DNA of 18,820 bases, taken from NCBI GenBank assembly GCA_947589635.1, contig CANQCC010000014.1, positions 1 through 18,820 on the forward strand. The letters run 5' to 3'. This document shows positions 14,147-18,820 of this stretch, piece by piece; the stretch's first letter is position 1; each line of letters starts with the position of its first letter. The position numbers were made by a program, and so were the translations under genes. The notes beneath the pieces are model-generated. The model ran no database searches. It had not been told where the DNA came from and saw only the letters and a list, made by a program, of their open reading frames with translations. Source of the stretch: an uncultured Clostridia bacterium. GTDB taxonomy: Bacteria > Bacillota > Clostridia > Christensenellales > CAG-917.

Positions 14147-15766
14147 ATGAAGAGAAACGGCATGTGCCCCATTTGCTATCTCAAGCGCATTTTTGTCAAG
14201 AGCAGACCCTCCAGCGTGAAGCCCTCGTACGAAGACTATCAAAACGGCGTGGCGGCGACTCCGCCCATGGGATGGTCAAGTTGGAACACTTTCCGCAACC
14301 GCATAAACGAGGACATGATATACGAGATGGCGCTCGCTCTCAAGCAGCAAGGGCTTGACGAGGCGGGATACAGATATATCAACCTCGACGACAATTGGCA
14401 GTCTTCCGAGCGCGACGACGAGGGCAATCTGATAGGGGACAGGGAGACCTTCCCAAGCGGTATCCCCGCGCTGACAGACAAGATAAACGCCTTGGGGCTT
14501 AAACTTGGCGCGTACACTTCAAACGGCACGCTTACCTGCGAGGACCTGCCCGCGAGCCTCGGCAGGGAGAGGCAGGACGCCTATACCCTCGCGCAGTGGG
14601 GGATAGAATATTTCAAGTATGACTTCTGCCACAATTTGCGCATATCCTCTTATGCGCCGCTTATTTACAGCATAAGCATATCGCGCGGCGGCAAGTCCAC
14701 GGAATATACCGTGCAGAACGCAAGACTTAGCGGGCTTGCGAGATATATGACGGACAAAAAGCTGCCAAACGGAAGGTATGCGTCCGGGTTGGACAAGCGC
14801 TATGGCACACTGTCTTATGACAATATAGAGGTTGAAGAGGACGGCGAGTACGTGCTTACAATCAACATCAAAAAACATGGGCAATATGAAAAATATCTCA
14901 TCGCGAACGTAAACGGCAAGGAGTACGAGATATTCTTCCCGCCGCAAAAGCACCACAACGTTACGGGCAGATTCCAGACGGTAGTGACCCTCAAGGCGGG
15001 CAAGAACTCGGTGGAGCTTTACAACCCCATAACCTCGGGCGCGGACAGCGAGATGTATCAATATCGCCGCATGGGCATGGCGCTTAAGGAAGGCGCCGAG
15101 CGCGTCGCGAAGGAGCGCGGCGAAAGCGTAAAACCCATTCTGTTTTCCATATGCGAGTGGGGCTTTGGCAAACCGTACAATTGGGGCGCAAAGGCGGGCA
15201 ATCAGTGGCGCACTACGCCGGACATCCGCCCGTGGTGGTGGTGGATCAAGATGATCTATAACCACAACGTCAAGCTGTATAAGTATTCGGGCGTAGGGCA
15301 TTACAACGACCCCGACATGCTTGAGGTGGGCAACGGGAAGCTGAGCTACAACCAGAACGTATCCCACTTTTCGCTGTGGTGCATGATGAACGCGCCCCTG
15401 ATCCTCGGCAACGACCTGCGCACTATGAGCGAGCAGGTCAAGGCCATAGTCACAAATAAAAACCTTATCGCGATAAATCAGGATCCTCTTTGCAAGCAGG
15501 CAAAACGCGTCAAGAAAGGGGGAGTGGACGCGCTTGCAAGACCGCTTGCGGACGGCAGGGTCGCGCTTGCGCTGTTCAATAAGACCTCGCGCAAGAGAAA
15601 CGCGAAGTTCGATCTGAAGAGGCTTGTCGAGGACGAATACGTCGGGCTTAAGCCGCAAACGGAATATACCCTCGTTGAGCAATGGAGCGGAGAAAGGCTT
15701 GCCTCAAACGGCAAGATCGCGGTGTCGCTAGAGAAGTGCCAGACTAAGGTCTATATTATCGAATAA
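14147..15766 (+). CDS. GH27 alpha-galactosidase with inserted CBM-like domain
   Basis: The preferred start is the ATG at 14147 (539 residues), six bases after AGAGAGG; the ATG at 14141 directly abuts that site. Glycoside hydrolase family 27 is shown by PPMGWSSWN at the barrel start, NLDDNWQ, the nucleophile Asp in YFKYDFC (residue 159), SICEWGFG, the acid/base Asp in WRTTPDI (residue 359), and NDPDMLEVGNG. Family members release terminal alpha-galactose or beta-L-arabinopyranose. About 112 residues (14696-15032) are inserted between the nucleophile strand and SICEWG. They read like a CBM6/35 beta-sandwich: YTVQNARLSG, EEDGEYVLTI, VNGKEYEIFF and LKAGKNSVELYN. There is no signal peptide, so it probably acts on imported oligosaccharides. 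A C-terminal beta domain ends the protein. Substrate is not resolved. Confidence 0.88.
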   Translation: MKRNGMCPICYLKRIFVKSRPSSVKPSYEDYQNGVAATPPMGWSSWNTFRNRINEDMIYEMALALKQQGLDEAGYRYINLDDNWQSSERDDEGNLIGDRETFPSGIPALTDKINALGLKLGAYTSNGTLTCEDLPASLGRERQDAYTLAQWGIEYFKYDFCHNLRISSYAPLIYSISISRGGKSTEYTVQNARLSGLARYMTDKKLPNGRYASGLDKRYGTLSYDNIEVEEDGEYVLTINIKKHGQYEKYLIANVNGKEYEIFFPPQKHHNVTGRFQTVVTLKAGKNSVELYNPITSGADSEMYQYRRMGMALKEGAERVAKERGESVKPILFSICEWGFGKPYNWGAKAGNQWRTTPDIRPWWWWIKMIYNHNVKLYKYSGVGHYNDPDMLEVGNGKLSYNQNVSHFSLWCMMNAPLILGNDLRTMSEQVKAIVTNKNLIAINQDPLCKQAKRVKKGGVDALARPLADGRVALALFNKTSRKRNAKFDLKRLVEDEYVGLKPQTEYTLVEQWSGERLASNGKIAVSLEKCQTKVYIIE

Positions 15767-15787
15767 TAACCGAATTGGTTGTTTATC

Positions 15788-16285
15788 ATGAAAAAACGGC
15801 ATATTAAACATCCGTTTGGCGCAGTTATCTCGCCGGAAGCGCGCATACTTATACTTGGCAGCGTACCCTCCGTCAAGTCCGTTGAGCATGGCTTTTATTA
15901 CATGCATCCGCAAAACAGATTCTGGCGAGTGCTCGGCGCGCTGCTTGACGAAAACCTGTACGACATGGACGTCGAGGGTCGCAAGAAGGTCTTGATACGC
16001 CGTGGGATCGCGCTTTATGACAGTGTGGAAGAGTGCGATATAGAGGGTAGCAGCGACAGCGCAATCTCAAACGTTATAGGCGTTTCTTTGCCATCGCTTA
16101 TTTGCGGCACAAAGATAAAGAAGATATTTGCAAACGGCAACGCGTCCTATAAATACGCGCTAAAGTTCAACCCGCAATATGCGGACATGCTTACAAAGCT
16201 GCCCTCGACAAGTCCCGCCAACGCGGCGTTGTCCCTTGACGACCTGACTGAGAGCTGGCGCGTCATCCTTGACTTTTTTGATTGA
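15788..16285 (+). CDS. Deoxyinosine (hypoxanthine)-DNA glycosylase, UDG superfamily
   Basis: The 165-residue protein resembles the small UDG-superfamily enzymes that remove hypoxanthine from DNA (family 6). Visible motifs are ILILGSVPSVKS (residues 20-31), the family-specific HPQNRFWRVLG (40-50) with the probable catalytic Asn43, RRGIALYDSVEECDIEGSSD, and LPSTSPAN in the position of the second active-site motif. Hypoxanthine arises by adenine deamination, and removal starts base-excision repair. A TTG three codons earlier (15779) is open, but the ATG is preferred; neither has a good ribosome binding site. It follows the alpha-galactosidase stop by 21 bases and shares its terminator, so it is probably co-transcribed. 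Confidence 0.82.
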   Translation: MKKRHIKHPFGAVISPEARILILGSVPSVKSVEHGFYYMHPQNRFWRVLGALLDENLYDMDVEGRKKVLIRRGIALYDSVEECDIEGSSDSAISNVIGVSLPSLICGTKIKKIFANGNASYKYALKFNPQYADMLTKLPSTSPANAALSLDDLTESWRVILDFFD

Positions 16286-16335
16286 GCCAAAAAAGCACGC
16301 AAAGCCGCGCGCGAATAAAAACCCGCATATGAAAT

Positions 16336-16384
16336 AAGGCCCGAAGGGGCGCGAGACGTAAATCTTGCCCCTGCGGGCTTTTAA
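16336..16384 (+). terminator. Terminator of the alpha-galactosidase/glycosylase unit
   Basis: GCCCG (16339-16343) pairs with CGGGC (16374-16378) and AGGGGC (16345-16350) with GCCCCT (16367-16372), with one A-G mismatch between them. A 16-base loop contains a further AGA/TCT pairing. TTTTAAT follows. A second short perfect inverted repeat, CGCCTAC/GTAGGCG (16391-16406), lies just downstream. Confidence 0.8.
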
Positions 16385-16468
16385 TATATCCGCCTACAAG
16401 TAGGCGCTTAAGTCATATGCCCGCGCACGCCCGAGGCGGGAGGAAGCATACAATTAAAAGAGGTCTAT

Positions 16469-16807
16469 ATGGATTGCGATTTACCCGATGAGCAGACTAT
16501 GCTCGCAATGAAAGCGGAGTTTGACAGGCTTGCGCTGCCTTCGCGAGCCGTTAAGGCGACGGCGCTTATGAGCGACGTTTCCTTTGATGACGTACATATT
16601 GACGAGAAGGAGATGATAAAATCTCCGCAATCTCGCGTGCGGGCGCTTTTATATCTTTACTTATTTTTGATATTGGGATATAATATCAGGTATGGAACTC
16701 AAAATTATGACGCCCAGCGAGGTCTGGGAGGATTTCGACCCGTCGCTTGCCCCTTCGGATATATCAACGGAATCCGAGACGGAAAGCGGCAACCTGAAGT
16801 GCCTTAA
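16469..16807 (+). CDS. Unrecognised small reading frame, possibly a remnant
   Basis: An ATG with AAGAGGT (16458-16464) in front opens a 112-codon frame. The first ~65 residues look protein-like and acidic (MDCDLPDEQTMLAMKAEFDR, then LPSRAVKATALMSDVSFDDV), followed by a short hydrophobic run LLYLYLFLILGY. From residue 75 on, the frame overlaps the next gene in another frame and reads over that gene's promoter, so its tail is probably not meaningful. It may be a real small gene, or the 5' remnant of one whose 3' part was lost or frameshifted. No family recognised. Confidence 0.35.
   Translation: MDCDLPDEQTMLAMKAEFDRLALPSRAVKATALMSDVSFDDVHIDEKEMIKSPQSRVRALLYLYLFLILGYNIRYGTQNYDAQRGLGGFRPVACPFGYINGIRDGKRQPEVP
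16656..16684 (+). promoter_or_regulatory. Promoter abutting the next start codon
   Basis: TTTACT (16656-16661) is followed after 17 bases by a perfect TATAAT (16679-16684). The predicted transcription start (16691 or 16692) coincides with the A of the ATG at 16692, so the mRNA would have no 5' leader. Confidence 0.6.
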
Positions 16808-18341
16808 GCAATATTTCTCCTTCGAAGAGAGGGAGGAAGACGGCTCAAAAGGTTATATGGAGATTTACTTCGACAGCCGTTGGGAAGACGCGCGCGCGGC
16901 GATTTTGCTGTTGCCGCCACTTGACGGCGCCTCGCCCGACACGCTGATATCGCGGCTTGTCGCGGAAGGGTACGTCGTAGGGCTGCTTGACTATGCGGCG
17001 AAGACGGGCACGTTTTATCCGTCCTCTCTTCAATTTGCTACATATCCCGACTGCCTCGAGCAGATGGACGATCTGAAGCAGGGCAGTGCGCGCAAATCGC
17101 CTTGGTTTGTGTGGAGCAAACTTGCCCGCCGTGGAATATCCTTGTTGGAGGCGTTCAAACTTGCGGACTCGGCGCGCATAGGCGTTATAGGCATAGGCGC
17201 GGGCGCGCATATCGCGTGGCAGATCGCGGGTATGGACAAGAGAGTGGGCGCGGTGGTGCCCATATGTGGCGGCGGCTATCGCTGGGCAAAGCAGAAGCCT
17301 CGTTTTGTCAACGGCAACGTGCCTACGACGGAGGAGGAAATCGCGTTTTCGACGGGCGTCGGCGCGGAGACCTACGCCAAAATGGTGACTTGCCCCACGT
17401 TTTATATGACTTCGCGCATGTCGGAGTTTTGCGACGTCGACCGCGCGGGGGACATACTTGACCTTGTAAAATCGCCCAACAAGAAGCTGTTGATAATGCG
17501 CAGCGTGGATATGCAGATAACGGAGCGCGCTCTCGGCGCCATGCTCAGTTGGCTGAGGGCGAGCTTTTCGGGGGATAAGGGTAGCGCGACTCCGACGATA
17601 AGTTTCGAAGTTGTGGGCGACAACCTTTATCTTAAGACCCACACCGTGCATAAGGCCAAGGAGGCAAGCGTGTACATAAGCTCCGGGGAGCCGTCTCCTT
17701 ACGCGCGCCACTGGACAAAACTTGCAAATCTGCAAAAGGTCGGCGTGCACGAGTACACCGTCAAAGTCCCCGTCGTGGAGCCGGAGCAGCTGCTTATCGC
17801 CTACGCCACGTTCCAATACGAGGGCGACGACGCAAGCTCTACGCCCGTCGTATGCGCCATTCCGTCCAAACTTGGCATAGCGGCGACGGACCCGGGCGCG
17901 GAGAGAAGCCGCATAATCTACGACAGCACCATGGACGCGGATATGTTCTCCATAAAGACAGGCGACGCGATACTTGAAGACGGGGTTATGTGCTTTGAGA
18001 CGGGCCCCTATCAGATAACGGGAGTCACGGCGAAGAAGGGATCCCTGCTGCTTTGCAGAAGCGAGCAGGAGATATCCTCGCTGACGCGCATGTCCGCGTT
18101 GCACTTTGACGCGTACAGCGCCTCGCCGCGAGAGCTGGAGGTGAGCATTTTCACCCCCGATCAAAAGAAATATACGGCGCGCACTATGCTTGAAGGCGGC
18201 GAGTTCTGGCAAAAGATATTGCTTTCAAGCGCCGATTTCAAGACCGAAGAGGGCCGCATGCTCGCAAAGTTCTCAAACGCGAAAGTGCTGACCATCTACA
18301 ACGCCAACGGAGTGCTTTTCAACAACTTTTTGTGGATATAG
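16692..18341 (+). CDS. Two-domain alpha/beta-hydrolase-fold protein, catalytic residues missing
   Basis: This is a 549-residue cytoplasmic protein without signal peptide. Residues about 50-300 follow an alpha/beta-hydrolase pattern: a strand AAILLLPPLDG, a second strand VVGLLDYA, the elbow RIGVIGIGAGAHIAWQIAG, VGAVVPICGGG, then CPTFYMTSRMSEFCD and KLLIMRSVDMQITE. The nucleophile elbow GxSxG reads G-I-G-A-G, with Gly169 where Ser should be. The site where the catalytic His normally follows reads SVDMQI, with Asp273. Both argue for a non-catalytic relative of dienelactone hydrolase/acetyl esterase proteins. Residues about 305-549 look all-beta and are not recognised. The start at 16692 lacks a good ribosome binding site; a second ATG is five codons on. 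Function unknown. Confidence 0.7.
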   Translation: MELKIMTPSEVWEDFDPSLAPSDISTESETESGNLKCLKQYFSFEEREEDGSKGYMEIYFDSRWEDARAAILLLPPLDGASPDTLISRLVAEGYVVGLLDYAAKTGTFYPSSLQFATYPDCLEQMDDLKQGSARKSPWFVWSKLARRGISLLEAFKLADSARIGVIGIGAGAHIAWQIAGMDKRVGAVVPICGGGYRWAKQKPRFVNGNVPTTEEEIAFSTGVGAETYAKMVTCPTFYMTSRMSEFCDVDRAGDILDLVKSPNKKLLIMRSVDMQITERALGAMLSWLRASFSGDKGSATPTISFEVVGDNLYLKTHTVHKAKEASVYISSGEPSPYARHWTKLANLQKVGVHEYTVKVPVVEPEQLLIAYATFQYEGDDASSTPVVCAIPSKLGIAATDPGAERSRIIYDSTMDADMFSIKTGDAILEDGVMCFETGPYQITGVTAKKGSLLLCRSEQEISSLTRMSALHFDAYSASPRELEVSIFTPDQKKYTARTMLEGGEFWQKILLSSADFKTEEGRMLAKFSNAKVLTIYNANGVLFNNFLWI

Positions 18342-18362
18342 ACGGCGCTTCGGCAATATAAT
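18333..18362 (+). promoter_or_regulatory. Candidate promoter abutting the signal peptidase start
   Basis: A perfect TATAAT (18357-18362) lies five bases before the ATG at 18368. A weak -35, TGGATA (18333-18338), is 18 bases upstream, overlapping the end of the preceding gene. If used, transcription would begin at or within a base of the ATG. Confidence 0.4.
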
Positions 18363-18367
18363 TTGAT

Positions 18368-18820
18368 ATGCCTGAAAATTTTGACGACAATAATAACGCT
18401 CCCGAAAGGGAGGAGTGGGCTCCCGCTTCGGATTCGTCGCTGATGCAACCCTCCGGCAAGCGGACGCGCAACGCTATGATCATCACGGTCATAGCGGTTT
18501 TGCTTGTCGTCATCCTCGGAGTCGCAAGCGCTCTCATCGTAAAGCGGTACGTCGTGTCGACCTTCGTCGTGCAGGGGACGTCCATGTGGCCCACACTCGA
18601 CGGCGGCGCGGGCGCGGAGATGGATACAAACCTGACCAACGGCGAGATATTGTACCTCAACAAGGTCGCCAAAATAAAGAGGGGAGACATAATAGTCTGC
18701 ACTCCCGATTGGTGGGACGGAGAGGACGAGGAAAAACGCTCCGTCGTCAAGCGCGTCATAGGTATAGCGGGGGATACCGTCGCCATAAGGGACGGCAAAA
18801 CCTATCTCAACGGCAACCTC
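18368..18820 (+). CDS. lepB: Type I signal peptidase, 5' part
   Basis: The frame runs off the window after 151 codons. Residues 1-35 are a polar, acidic cytoplasmic arm (MPENFDDNNNAPEREEW); residues about 37-58 are a transmembrane helix; the periplasm-side catalytic domain follows. The nucleophile Ser72 is in VVQGTSMWPTL, and the general base Lys128 is in VVKRVIGIAGDTV. The membrane-associated surface element IKRGDIIVC is also present. The enzyme removes signal peptides from exported proteins outside the membrane. An insert between WPTL and RGD (GGAGAEMDTNLTNGE) is a usual variable region. No ribosome binding site is seen before the ATG. The gene follows the hydrolase-fold gene by 26 bases. 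Confidence 0.93.
   Translation, partial: MPENFDDNNNAPEREEWAPASDSSLMQPSGKRTRNAMIITVIAVLLVVILGVASALIVKRYVVSTFVVQGTSMWPTLDGGAGAEMDTNLTNGEILYLNKVAKIKRGDIIVCTPDWWDGEDEEKRSVVKRVIGIAGDTVAIRDGKTYLNGNL

Noticed and set aside
16845..18212. 455-codon open frame antisense to the hydrolase-fold gene
   Set aside because: Its composition is extremely Arg/His/Ala-rich with no family features, as expected of an antisense shadow.

Overview
The window looks like the chromosome of an anaerobic, spore-forming Firmicute (class Clostridia, probably an uncultured gut-type lineage). The evidence is a Clostridia-style translation gene cluster with AGGAGG ribosome binding sites, a clear Spo0A, a PerR-type repressor next to a 'reverse' rubrerythrin (an oxidative-stress pair of anaerobic clostridia), and a large lipoprotein with BspA-like leucine-rich repeats. 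Base composition is roughly balanced, with AT-rich intergenic regions. No species can be named from the sequence alone.

Region 1 (1-7642) is a dense plus-strand translation block: rpsL (3' end only), rpsG, fusA, tuf, rpmG, secE, nusG, rplK, rplA, rplJ, rplL. It contains a promoter and L10-type attenuator leader before rplJ, a probable L1-type leader before rplK, a strong hairpin between tuf and rpmG, and a classical terminator after rplL. The gene order is unusual: the str genes come before the rpmG-secE-nusG-rplKAJL genes, and rpoB/rpoC do not follow rplL.

Region 2 (7643-8751) is a two-gene peroxide-defence operon, perR plus reverse rubrerythrin. It has a TTGACA promoter, a Fur/PerR-box-like palindrome at the expected transcription start, and a TTCG-loop terminator.

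Region 3 (8752-12961) holds one 1282-residue lipoprotein. It has a lipobox signal peptide, then about 800 residues built from 13 CxxC modules interleaved with 8 His/Cys modules, then a BspA-like leucine-rich-repeat domain. It converges on spo0A (minus strand, 12962-13705) across a perfect 15-bp hairpin.

Region 4 (13706-16384) starts with a 435-bp AT-rich intergenic region carrying a palindrome, a direct-repeat pair, ~10-bp-spaced TTTTACAA-like repeats and a good promoter. A two-gene transcription unit follows: a cytoplasmic GH27 alpha-galactosidase with a CBM-like beta-sandwich inserted in its barrel, and a deoxyinosine-type DNA glycosylase, ending in a terminator.

Region 5 (16385-18820) has a small unrecognised reading frame, a two-domain alpha/beta-hydrolase-fold protein that lacks the catalytic Ser and His, and the 5' part of a type I signal peptidase gene. 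The last two start codons lie 5-7 bases after perfect TATAAT hexamers and lack good ribosome binding sites, which suggests leaderless transcripts.
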